Shown: positions 1 to 7,300, numbered from the stretch's first letter. The stretch: 8,305 nucleotides of DNA from Pseudomonadota bacterium (GCA_021807465.1 JAKBCX010000049.1:1-8305), one strand, 5' to 3'. Notes: a model not told the origin generated them from the letters alone. Made by a program: numbers and translations.

Positions 1-677
1 GCGGCACGCCGGGCTGGCGCTTTTTGGGTAATGCCGGGCAAACGGGTAATGCCGCCGTGGGTGTAAGCGGCGCCCCGGCCTACGCGGATGGTATTATCGT
101 CGCCGGCTTCTCCACCGGGCTGATCGTTGCCGTCGATGCCAATTCTGGCACGCCGCTTTGGGAGCAAAGCCTCGCCGCCGGGTTTGGCCAGGCCAGCGTG
201 GTGGATTTTTCGGACGTTGTGGCCCCTCCCGTGATTGATAATGGCGTGGTGTATGCCGTTAATCTTGGCGATAATTTCATGGCCGTGGACCTGCATTCCG
301 GCGTGAAGGTGTGGACCCATGGCGTGGGCAGCGGCCAGCCCCCGGCCAGCGCGGGCGGGTTCCTGTTCCTATTGGATGCGGCGCAGAAACTCCATGCCAT
401 ACACGCCGATGACGGGCTGGTATGCTGGACCCTGCAAATGCCGCCTTATAAAAATATGAAGAGCAAAGGCGGGCCGCAGCAATGGGCTGGGCCGGTGCTG
501 GTTAACGGCCAGCTCGTGCTGACCAATGACCGGGGCGAGATTGCGCTGGTGGATGCGGTGCAGGGCAAAATAACCCATACGGCGAAGCTGAACGGCAAGG
601 CGGATATACCCCCCATTGCCGCCGATGGTGTGCTGCTGCAGCTTACGCGCAATGCCAAACTGACTGCCTATGGCTGA
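1..677 (+). CDS. bamB: BamB-like outer-membrane assembly lipoprotein (PQQ-type beta-propeller), 5'-truncated by window edge
   Basis: Only the C-terminal part is visible (about 224 residues; the frame is open to the left edge from base 3). At least five propeller-blade repeats can be read, each pairing a hydrophobic strand with an A-x-D/H-x-x-G-x-x-x-W-like segment: GLIVAVDANSGTPLW, NFMAVDLHSGVKVWT, KLHAIHADDGLVCWT, EIALVDAVQGKITHT, and a final strand ending KLTAYG. This is the PQQ-like repeat pattern of BamB, the periplasm-facing lipoprotein of the BAM complex that helps insert beta-barrel proteins into the outer membrane. The signal peptide and lipobox lie outside the window, so lipidation cannot be confirmed. 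The gene ends one base into der, and the bamB-der order is common in proteobacteria, which supports the call. The TTG at 24 is an internal codon, not a start. An unrelated PQQ-repeat protein is the alternative but is unlikely in this context. Confidence 0.88.
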   Translation, partial: GTPGWRFLGNAGQTGNAAVGVSGAPAYADGIIVAGFSTGLIVAVDANSGTPLWEQSLAAGFGQASVVDFSDVVAPPVIDNGVVYAVNLGDNFMAVDLHSGVKVWTHGVGSGQPPASAGGFLFLLDAAQKLHAIHADDGLVCWTLQMPPYKNMKSKGGPQQWAGPVLVNGQLVLTNDRGEIALVDAVQGKITHTAKLNGKADIPPIAADGVLLQLTRNAKLTAYG

Positions 678-2017
678 TGACACCGCGCATTGCCATTGCC
701 GGACGGCCGAATGTCGGTAAGTCCACCCTGTTCAACCGGCTTGTGGGCCAGCGCCTGGCGCTGGTGGCCGACACGCCGGGGGTAACGCGCGACCGCAAGG
801 AAGCGGAATGCGAGCTTGGCGGGCGCAAAGTGCTGATGGTGGATACGGCGGGGCTGGAAGAAGCGCCACCCGATACGCTGCCGGGACGCATGCGCGCCTC
901 CACCAGCACGGCGGTGGAGCAGGCCGATCTGGTGCTGTTTGTGTTCGACGCCAAAAGCGGATTGCTGCCCGAGGATAAACATTTTGCCGCCTGGCTGCGC
1001 CGCACCGGCAAGCAAGTGCTGGTGGTGGCCAACAAGGCCGAGGGGCGCGGCGGCGCTGCCGCGGCCATGGAGGCTTATGAACTGGGTTTAGGCGAGCCTT
1101 GCGCCATTTCGGCCGAGCATAATGAGGGCATTTACGACCTCATGAGCGAGATTGCTGAACGCCTGCCGCCTTTGCCCGAGGGCGAGGCAGCAGAAGGCGA
1201 GGAACTGCCGCTGCATCTGGCCATTGTGGGGCGGCCCAATGCGGGCAAATCCACGCTGCTGAACTACCTGCTGGGCGAGCAGCGAATGATTACCGGGCCG
1301 GAGCCTGGGCTGACACGCGATGCGGTCTCGGTGGATTTTACTGGGCCGGATGGCAAGCTGTACCGCGTGGTGGATACGGCGGGGCTGCGAAAGCGCGCCA
1401 AGGTGGATGCAGGGCTGGAAAAAATGTCCACCAGCTCATCCATCGAGGCACTGAAGCGGGCCGAGATGGCGGTACTGGCCATAGATGCGGTGCAGGGCGT
1501 GCAGGAGCAGGATTTGCACATTGCGCGCCTTATTGAGCGCGAGGGGCGGGGCTGCGTGATCGCGCTGACCAAATGGGACGCAGTAGAGGACCGGGGCGAT
1601 GCGCGCAAGGCGGCTTTGGACCGGATTTCTATTTCGCTGAGTCAGATGAAGGGCATTACTATCGTCCCCATTTCCGCCGAGACGGGCGAAGGCATGGCCA
1701 AGCTCTTTCCCGCCATTCGGGCAACCTACGAGAAGTGGAACACGCGCATCTCCACTAGCCAGCTTAACCGCTGGTTCGAGGCGGCTTTGGAGCGCTTCCC
1801 GCCGCCGCTGGTGGATGGGCGGCGGCTGAAACTGCGCTATGTCACGCAGATCAAGGCGCGGCCGCCGACCTTCGCGCTGTTCGGTACACGGGCTGAGCAG
1901 ACGCCGGAAACTTATCAGCGTTACCTAGTGAATTCTCTTCGCGAGACGTTCGAGCTGCCGGGTGTGCCGGTGCGCATTTACCTCCGCGGCACGAATAACC
2001 CGTACCACGAGGCATGA
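677..2017 (+). CDS. der: Ribosome-assembly GTPase Der (EngA)
   Basis: Der is an essential double-GTPase that acts in maturation of the large ribosomal subunit. The 446-residue product has the full family layout. The first G domain has P-loop GRPNVGKST at 9-17, DTPGVTRDR around 32-40, DTAG at 56-59, NKAE at 119-122 and SAEHNEG near 145-151. An acidic linker (EGEAAEGEE) spans about 168-176. The second G domain has GRPNAGKST at 185-193, GLTRD at 211-215, DTAGLRKRAK at 233-242, TKWD at 298-301 and SAETGEG at 333-339. A C-terminal KH-like domain starts near 355 and ends GTNNPYHEA. The first G4 motif is NKxE and the second is TKxD rather than the canonical NKxD; I recall NKAE/NKSE as usual for alphaproteobacterial Der, so this is not read as a defect. 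The ATG overlaps the bamB stop by one base (TGATG), suggesting translational coupling. Length is normal for the family. Confidence 0.98.
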   Translation: MTPRIAIAGRPNVGKSTLFNRLVGQRLALVADTPGVTRDRKEAECELGGRKVLMVDTAGLEEAPPDTLPGRMRASTSTAVEQADLVLFVFDAKSGLLPEDKHFAAWLRRTGKQVLVVANKAEGRGGAAAAMEAYELGLGEPCAISAEHNEGIYDLMSEIAERLPPLPEGEAAEGEELPLHLAIVGRPNAGKSTLLNYLLGEQRMITGPEPGLTRDAVSVDFTGPDGKLYRVVDTAGLRKRAKVDAGLEKMSTSSSIEALKRAEMAVLAIDAVQGVQEQDLHIARLIEREGRGCVIALTKWDAVEDRGDARKAALDRISISLSQMKGITIVPISAETGEGMAKLFPAIRATYEKWNTRISTSQLNRWFEAALERFPPPLVDGRRLKLRYVTQIKARPPTFALFGTRAEQTPETYQRYLVNSLRETFELPGVPVRIYLRGTNNPYHEA

Positions 2018-2021
2018 AAGC

Positions 2022-2183
2022 CTAGACCAGCTTCGTGCCCGGATGCGCCTGCCCGTGCGGGTGATGCCGGTGCAGTTTGGCGAGGGCCTCCTTGCGGTCG
2101 CGCCACACGCAAAACGCCGCGCCAAGCATACCAATGCTCAGGGGCAAAAACAGCATCTCAAGGGCCAAATCCACAATATTCAT
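2022..2183 (-). CDS. Small single-span membrane protein, unknown function, His-rich C-terminal tail
   Basis: Reading the minus strand from ATG at 2183 gives a 53-residue open frame ending in TAG at 2022-2024. Residues 1-9 are short and acidic (MNIVDLALE). Residues 10-27 form one strongly hydrophobic stretch (LFLPLSIGMLGAAFCVW). It is followed by the charged segment RDRKEALAK and a tail RHHPHGQAH with five histidines between residues 38 and 47. The order of hydrophobic span then positive cluster predicts a membrane anchor with the C terminus in the cytoplasm (positive-inside rule). A GGA lies 8 bases upstream of the ATG, a weak ribosome binding site. The gene converges on der with only four bases between the stops and lies downstream of the tetR gene on the same strand. 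I do not recognise the family. Coding status rests on composition alone: a clear helix, sensible start and stop, and a gap otherwise unexplained. Confidence 0.6.
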   Translation of the reverse strand: MNIVDLALEMLFLPLSIGMLGAAFCVWRDRKEALAKLHRHHPHGQAHPGTKLV

Positions 2184-2319
2184 GTCACGTTTCCAGCGAC
2201 TTATATTTTGAGCAACATGCGTTGCCAGGGACGTTTTATAATACGGCTGGTTGGGCCGCTATTTTTTCAATGATTTTAGTATAGGCAAGCCCGCAAAGCC
2301 AGAAGAACTTGCGGCATTG
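2184..2319. other. Intergenic stretch between tetR and the small membrane protein gene
   Basis: This 136-base stretch is visibly more AT-rich than the neighbouring genes. It holds a short perfect inverted repeat, GCAAC-ATGC-GTTGC at 2212-2225, and a TATAAT hexamer on the plus strand at 2237-2242. No properly spaced -35 box accompanies that hexamer on either strand. Frames crossing it on the plus strand are not convincing as genes. A weak promoter for the minus-strand small gene could lie here (for example TTGAAA followed 21 bases on by TATTAT), but the spacing is poor, so none is called. Confidence 0.5.
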
Positions 2320-2331
2320 CTATGGCTTTGC
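2293..2331 (-). repeat. 9-bp inverted repeat forming a hairpin across the tetR stop codon
   Basis: GCAAAGCCA (2293-2301) and TGGCTTTGC (2323-2331) are perfect reverse complements separated by 21 bases. In the tetR transcript the first arm covers the last codons and the second arm lies just after the stop. No run of T follows on the minus strand, so it is not a standard intrinsic terminator. It may be a 3'-end stabilising hairpin, a weak terminator, or chance. Confidence 0.35.
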
Positions 2332-2979
2332 TGGCTGCGCCAAGCTGTGCCGGGGGCGGGCGCCGTTGAGGAATATGCTTATACAGCGGCGTATATGCGC
2401 CTTGCGGTCCAAGCTGCCGGGCCAAGCCATGTCGCCACCACCCTTCAGAATGATGGCACCGAAAATCATGTCGATTAGCATACGCGCCATGCTATCGGCA
2501 TCGTCAACCACAATACGCCCCAGCTTGGCTTGGCGGGTGAGCCAGGATGCCAATTCGGCACGCGAAACATCCGCTCCATTCTCCCGGATGATTCGCGCGA
2601 GTTCCGGGCTGTATTGAGATTCAGTGACAACCAGGCGGATGAGATCCAGCCGCTCCTGGTCGGCCTCGGGGCCGATGTCGATGCAAAAAATCCGGGCCAG
2701 CGCCTCTTCCAGCTCCATTGAATCATCCGCCGCGGCAAAATTGAGCCAGCTTGGCTTGCTGGCCGTGACCACCGCCGCAAACAAGGCGCATTTGTTGGGA
2801 AAGAGGCGGTAGAGCGTCTGTTTAGAGATTTTACAGCAGCAGGTCAGATCGTCGGTTGTGGCGTTGCCATAACCTTTTTTCAGGAAGAGCCGCTTGGCCG
2901 CCGCCACGATGACGGCACGCTGCTCGTCATCCGGCGCGGTTTTTGGCCGCCCGCGTCCGCGATTCATGGCTGCTTGCAC
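2320..2979 (-). CDS. TetR/AcrR-family transcriptional repressor, AefR-like, probable regulator of the adjacent efflux operon
   Basis: The 219-residue product has a basic N terminus (RGRGRPK) and a TetR-type DNA-binding domain at about 20-68: helix RAVIVAAAKRLFLKKGYGNATT, then the helix-turn-helix DDLTCCCKISKQTLYRLFPNKCALF. The C-terminal part (about 105-205), with RLVVTESQYSPELARIIRENG and a hydrophobic MARMLIDMIFGAIILKGG helix, resembles the AefR-type ligand-binding/dimerisation domain (TetR_C_7). The start is the GTG at 2979 because AAGGAG sits five bases before it; the in-frame ATG at 2967 would be 17 bases from that site. The gene is divergent from an RND efflux operon and shares a palindrome-bearing control region with it, the usual arrangement for a local repressor released by a pump substrate. 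The three consecutive cysteines at 47-49, inside the helix-turn-helix where Ala/Gly are usual, are odd; further cysteines lie at 64, 99 and 199. The ligand cannot be predicted. Confidence 0.92.
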   Translation of the reverse strand: MQAAMNRGRGRPKTAPDDEQRAVIVAAAKRLFLKKGYGNATTDDLTCCCKISKQTLYRLFPNKCALFAAVVTASKPSWLNFAAADDSMELEEALARIFCIDIGPEADQERLDLIRLVVTESQYSPELARIIRENGADVSRAELASWLTRQAKLGRIVVDDADSMARMLIDMIFGAIILKGGGDMAWPGSLDRKAHIRRCISIFLNGARPRHSLAQPAKP

Positions 2980-2984
2980 AAATA

Positions 2985-2990
2985 CTCCTT
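2985..2990 (-). promoter_or_regulatory. Shine-Dalgarno site of tetR, deciding a GTG start
   Basis: CTCCTT on the plus strand reads AAGGAG on the minus strand, five bases before the GTG at 2979. It is a near-ideal ribosome binding site for that codon and too distant for the downstream ATG. Confidence 0.85.
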
Positions 2991-3078
2991 TCCATCCCAG
3001 TTTTGCTTCCTATCTACGCTGTAATGCGTCTCTACTTACGGGTTTACAAGGGAGACACCCATTGTGCGGCGCAGCAGC

Positions 3079-3107
3079 TTGACAGAAATCTTGGAGCATA
3101 ATATCAG
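3079..3107 (+). promoter_or_regulatory. Predicted sigma-70-type promoter of the efflux operon
   Basis: A consensus TTGACA (3079-3084) is followed after 17 bases by TATCAG (3102-3107), four of six matches to TATAAT. Transcription would begin around 3113-3115, in the centre of the 16-bp palindrome, so a bound repressor would block it. The -10 assignment is less certain than the -35: CATAAT at 3097-3102 is a better hexamer but only 12 bases away. Confidence 0.6.
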
Positions 3108-3126
3108 TACCTTAAGGTACTTAAAA
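3098..3126 (-). promoter_or_regulatory. Possible leftward promoter of tetR
   Basis: On the minus strand TATTAT (complement of 3098-3103, five of six matches to the -10 consensus) lies 17 bases after a poor -35, TTTTAA (complement of 3121-3126). The 16-bp palindrome would sit in the spacer, allowing autorepression. The predicted leader of about 110 bases is long, and the -35 is weak. Confidence 0.35.
3106..3121. promoter_or_regulatory. Predicted TetR operator: perfect 16-bp palindrome
   Basis: AGTACCTTAAGGTACT is identical to its reverse complement over all 16 bases. It overlaps the -10 of the predicted rightward promoter and lies inside the spacer of the possible leftward one. TetR-family dimers bind palindromes of about this length, and no other regulator gene is adjacent. 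Binding by the neighbouring repressor is inferred. Confidence 0.7.
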
Positions 3127-3130
3127 TACC
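3116..3130. promoter_or_regulatory. Second, imperfect operator-like palindrome overlapping the first
   Basis: GGTACTTAAAATACC pairs at six of seven positions around a central A. It shares the GGTAC half-site with the right arm of the 16-bp palindrome, so three related half-sites (GTACC, GGTAC, ATACC) lie at about ten-base intervals, on one helical face. Confidence 0.4.
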
Positions 3131-3187
3131 CGCATTAAGTCGCCTCCACCTGCCGGTTTGGTGATTTGTGCTTTTCTTCAGATCTCC

Positions 3188-3193
3188 AGGTGA
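3188..3193 (+). promoter_or_regulatory. Shine-Dalgarno site of the adaptor gene, deciding the ATG at 3198
   Basis: AGGTGA lies four bases before ATG 3198. The alternative in-frame GTG at 3168 has no purine-rich site before it and would put ten extra residues in front of an otherwise normal signal peptide. Confidence 0.7.
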
Positions 3194-3197
3194 ATCC

Positions 3198-4370
3198 ATG
3201 GCTTTGCTGACGCATCCCCTCCCCCGGACCCGGCGCCGCTGCGCCGCGCTGCTTGGCGTGCTGGCCTTGGGACCAGCCCTGGCAGGCTGCGGCAAAAAGG
3301 CACAGCACGCCGCGCCGCCACCGCAGGTGGGCGTAATTACCCTGCACGCGCAACCGCTGGAGCGCACCACCGTGCTGCCGGGCCGCACGGAGTCTGTTAT
3401 GGTCTCTGACGTGCGACCGCAGGTGAGCGGGATTATCCTCAAGCGGCTCTTCACCGAAGGCAGCGACGTGAAGCAGGGGCAGCAGCTTTATCAGATCGAC
3501 CCCGCCACCTATCAGGCCGCCTATGACAGCGCGAAAGCCACGCTGGCATCCGATGAGGCAGCGCTGTTCACCGCCAATGCCAAGGCCGCGCGCTACAAGC
3601 CACTGGCGGCGGCGCAGGCGGTAAGCGCACAGGCTTATAACGATGCCGCGGCTGCCGCGCAGGAAGCCGCGGCGAGTGTGGAAGCCGCGAAGGCGGCGTT
3701 GGAGCAAGCCAGGATCAATCTGCAATACACCAAGGTGCTGTCGCCCATATCGGGCACCATCGGCGCTTCCACAGTAACACCCGGCGCGCTGGTAACAGCG
3801 GAGCAGGCAACGGCCCTGGCAACAGTAACGCAGCTGAACCCTATTTACGTGGATGTGAATGAGCCGGCCACAGTATGGTTGCGGTTGAAACGGGAAGCAG
3901 CCTCGGGCCAGTTGAAAATGCAAAGCGATGGCAGCGCGAAAGTGACGCTGACGCTTGAGGATGGCAGCACCTATAATTTGCCAGGCAAGCTGCAATTCTC
4001 CGAGGTGCAGGTGAATGAAAGCACAGGCACGGTGCTTGTGCGCGCAATTTTTTCGAATCCACAACACCTTCTGCTGCCCGGCATGTATGTGCATGCCACC
4101 GTGGACGAAGGCGTAAACCCCAACGGGCTGCTGGTGCCGCAACAGGCGGTCTCGCACGATACCAGGGGCGATGCCACAGTGTATGTGGTGGGCAAAAACA
4201 ATATGGCGGAGCTGAAGATCATCCAGATTGGCGACAATTTTGGCAATGACTGGGTGGTAACGGGAGGCCTGAAGGCCGGTGAGCGTGTGATTGTGGATGG
4301 GCTGCAAAGCGTGCAGCCCGGCGCGCCGGTAACGCCGGTGGCCGAAAACACGGCCAACGCGTCCTCGTAA
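3198..4370 (+). CDS. RND efflux periplasmic adaptor lipoprotein (AcrA/MexA-type membrane fusion protein)
   Basis: The adaptor bridges the inner-membrane pump and the outer-membrane channel. From ATG 3198 the product is 390 residues. It begins with a lipoprotein signal peptide: basic LPRTRRR, hydrophobic CAALLGVLALGPALAG, and Cys31 in an LAGC lipobox, so the mature protein should be tethered by lipid, as in AcrA and MexA. Domains follow in normal order: first lipoyl half with RPQVSGIILKRLFTEGSDVKQGQ at about 73-95 and LYQIDPATY at 97-105; alpha-hairpin at about 106-175, Ala- and Gln-rich; second lipoyl half with APISG-like LSPISGTIG at 181-189; beta-barrel at about 212-305, including DVNEP and LLLPGMYV; and the membrane-proximal domain to about 382, with the VPQQAV motif at 313-318. 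It is first in the operon, 20 bases before the pump gene. Length and motifs are typical. Substrate range cannot be read from the sequence, so no acrA/mexA symbol is given. Confidence 0.96.
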   Translation: MALLTHPLPRTRRRCAALLGVLALGPALAGCGKKAQHAAPPPQVGVITLHAQPLERTTVLPGRTESVMVSDVRPQVSGIILKRLFTEGSDVKQGQQLYQIDPATYQAAYDSAKATLASDEAALFTANAKAARYKPLAAAQAVSAQAYNDAAAAAQEAAASVEAAKAALEQARINLQYTKVLSPISGTIGASTVTPGALVTAEQATALATVTQLNPIYVDVNEPATVWLRLKREAASGQLKMQSDGSAKVTLTLEDGSTYNLPGKLQFSEVQVNESTGTVLVRAIFSNPQHLLLPGMYVHATVDEGVNPNGLLVPQQAVSHDTRGDATVYVVGKNNMAELKIIQIGDNFGNDWVVTGGLKAGERVIVDGLQSVQPGAPVTPVAENTANASS

Positions 4371-4390
4371 CCGGCGGAGCCTAAACGAAT

Positions 4391-7300
4391 ATGTCACGAT
4401 TTTTTATCGACCGCCCGATTTTTGCCTGGGTGCTGGCGCTGCTGCTGATGCTGCTCGGCGGTCTTTCAATCCTGCGCCTGCCCATAGCGCAATATCCTAA
4501 CATCGTGCCACCGCAGATCTCCATCTCGGCCACCTATCCCGGCGCCTCGGCACAGACAGTGGCGAACCTGGTGATCCGGCCGATTTTACAACAAATGTCA
4601 GGGCTGGATGGGCTTGAATATATCGATGCCACATCGGAATCCAACGGCACGGCGGAAATCGACCTGACCTTTACACAGCGCACGGACCCGAACACCGCGC
4701 AAGTGCAGGTGCAGAACAAACTGTCTCTAGCCGAGCCAACCCTGCCCACGGAAGTAACCACCGAAGGGCTGCGGGTTCAGAAGGCGACCAAGAATTTCAT
4801 GCTCATCATCGGCCTGGTCTCCACCGATGGCATGATGAAATCGCCTGATATTGCCGATTATATCGCCTCTCATCTGCAAGACCCGCTGACGCGCATTCCC
4901 GGCGTGGGCGATTACACGCTGTTCGGTTCGGAATATGCCATGCGCATCTGGCTGAACCCGGACAAGATGTACAAATACGGGTTGACGGTAAGCGACATCA
5001 CCACCGCAATTCAGGCACAGAACGCACAGATTCCGGCGGGCGAGTTGGGCGGGCTGCCGGCGGTGCCGGGGCAGCGGCTGGATGCCACCATTATCGGCCC
5101 AAGCCTGCTGAGTACGCCAAAGCAGTTCGGCAACATTCTGGTTAAGGTGGAGCCGAGCGGCGCGCAAGTGCGGCTGCATGATGTGGCACGCGTGGCGCTT
5201 GGCGCACAGAGCTACGCCATCTCTGGCCTGTTCGACAACCAGCCCGCCAGCGGCATAGGACTGAAGCTGACACCGGGCGCCAACCAGCTTTCCACTGAGA
5301 ATGCGGTAAAGGCGGAGATGGCCAGGCTGGCCAAGAATCTGCCACCAGGCCTGAAGGTGGTTTATCCGTTCGATACCGAACCGTATATCGTGCTCTCGCT
5401 CACCGAAGTGGTGAAGACTTTGTTCCTCGCCATCGGCCTGGTGTTTTTGGTGATGCTGCTCTTCCTGCAGAATTTCCGCGCCACGCTCATTCCCACTATC
5501 GCTGTGCCGGTGGTTCTGCTGGGCACGTTTGGGGTGATGGCGGCACTTGGCTACTCCATCAACACGCTCACCATGCTGGCCATGGTGCTGGCCGTGGGGC
5601 TGTTGGTGGATGACGCCATTGTGGTGGTGGAGAATGTCGACAGGCTGATGCATGAGCGCAAGCTTTCCGCGCGTGAGGCGGCCCGGCAGTCGATGGACGA
5701 GATTTCCGGCGCGCTTGTGGCCATCGCGCTCGTGCTTTCCGCCGTGTTTCTGCCCATGGCGTTTTTCGGCGGCGCCACGGGCGTGATCTACCGGCAATTC
5801 TCCGTCACCATCATTTCGGCGATGCTACTTTCCGTGCTCACCGCGCTCATCTTCACCCCAGCCTTATGCGGTACGCTACTTAAGCCGCAGAAGGAAGACG
5901 GGCTGCATCAGCACGGGATATTCTCCGCGTTCAACCGCGGCTTCAACGCCGCGCGCGGGCGGTATCTGGGCATAACCCGGAAGATGACGGTGTGGCGCCG
6001 TTTGTCGATGCTCGGCTTCCTCGCCATTACGCTGCTTATGGTCATCCTGTTCATGCAAATTCCCATCGGCTTCCTGCCAAATGAGGACCAGGGACTGCTG
6101 CTTGGCCAGACCGTGCTGCCGCCAGGTTCCACCGCCGCGCAAACCGCCAAGCTGAACAGGCAGGTGACGGATTACGTGTTGTCTCACGAAGGGAAGAACG
6201 TGGATTCGATCTTCACCGCCACGGGCTTCAACCTGGCCGGGCAGGCGCAGAATCAGGGCTTTCTGGTGCTGCACATGAAGAATTGGGACCAGCGGACGAA
6301 GGCCTCGCAATCGGTGAGCGCCGTAGCGCGCCAGGTGATGGCGCATTTCGCGGGCAACCGCGAGGGCCAGGTCATCGTCTTCCAGCCGCCGCCCGTGATC
6401 GGGCTGGGCAATGCCACAGGCTTTGACTTGGAGCTGCAGAACACGGGCGGCCTCAGCCACGAACAATTCCTGGCCGCGCGCAACCAACTTTTGGCCATGG
6501 CGGCTAAAGACCCTCTGCTGGCCGCCGTGCGCCCTAACGGGCTGGATGACGCACCGGAATACAAGTTGAATATCGACCGTGGAAAAGCCTTGGCCATGGG
6601 GATTAGCACAACAGACCTGAACAATACGATCGAAGCGGCACTGGCCTCGGAGTATGTGGACCAATTTATCCGCGACGGGCGCGTGAAGCAGGTTTACATA
6701 CAGGGTGAGGCCGATGCGCGTATGCAACCCTCCGATCTTTCGCGCTGGTATGTGCGCAACGCGGCCGGTGACATGGTGCCATTCGACACCTTTATAACCG
6801 GAAGCTGGACCACGGGGCCGCAGAAAGTAGAGATTTATAACAGCCTCACCTCCTACGAAATCCAGGGTCAGCCCGCGCCAGGCGTGAGCAGCGGCACGGC
6901 CATGGCGGAGATAAAGAAGCTAGTCTCCAAGCTGCCGCATGGCGTGGGTATGGAATGGACCAATATGTCTTACGAGCAGGTGAAGGCCGGCTCGCAAACC
7001 GGGGCACTTTACTCCATTTCCGTTATCGTGGTGCTGCTATGCTTGGCAGCACTTTATGAGAGCTGGTCGATCCCGGCCGCGGTGATCTTCGTCGTACCGC
7101 TCGGCATTATCGGTGCCGTACTGGCCACACTGCTGCGCGGGCTGGATAATGACGTGTATTTCGAGGTGGGGCTGCTCACAACCATGGGTCTGGCCACCAA
7201 AAATGCCATTCTGATTGTGGAATTCGCGCGCGCCTTCTTCGAGGAAGGCGCATCGCTGACCGAGGCCGCCTTGCACGCGGCGCAGGAACGGTTCCGCCCG

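Larger units (their letters stand above)
2980..3197. promoter_or_regulatory. Divergent control region between tetR and the RND efflux operon
   Basis: These 218 bases separate the two divergent starts and are the only place from which both transcripts can begin. The right half (about 3079-3130) holds the promoter-like hexamers and the palindromes described separately. The left half (about 2995-3078) is the probable tetR leader and contains a spaced repeat, TCTAC at 3013-3017 and 3031-3035. A second, weaker leftward promoter candidate is TTGTAA (minus strand, complement around 3045-3050) followed 17 bases on by CATTAC. The adaptor leader runs from about 3114 to 3197. Confidence 0.75.

Noticed and set aside
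677..2017. NKAE instead of NKxD in the first G domain of Der as a sign of a damaged GTPase
   Set aside because: As far as I recall, alphaproteobacterial Der proteins usually have NKxE at this place, and all other G motifs are intact.
2237..2242. TATAAT hexamer on the plus strand in the gap
   Set aside because: No acceptable -35 lies 16-18 bases upstream and no plus-strand gene follows; it is probably chance in an AT-rich stretch.
1962..2273. 103-codon plus-strand frame across the der end and the following gap
   Set aside because: It begins inside der in another frame, is Arg-rich with no domain, and opposes the more credible small membrane protein frame on the other strand.
3168..3197. GTG at 3168 as the adaptor start
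   Set aside because: It lacks a ribosome binding site and would add ten residues before a complete lipoprotein signal peptide; ATG 3198 has AGGTGA before it.
3135..4397. 420-codon open frame on the minus strand opposite the adaptor gene
   Set aside because: It is antisense to a clear AcrA-type gene over its whole length. The translation is rich in His, Arg and Cys with no recognisable domain, as expected from the high-GC third positions of the real gene.
4727..5797. 356-codon minus-strand open frame opposite the RND pump
   Set aside because: The His/Gln/Arg-rich product has no domain and mirrors the codon bias of the pump gene; it is a shadow frame.
5876..6727. 283-codon minus-strand open frame opposite the RND pump
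   Set aside because: Same reasoning: complete overlap with a conserved gene, no recognisable fold or ribosome binding site.
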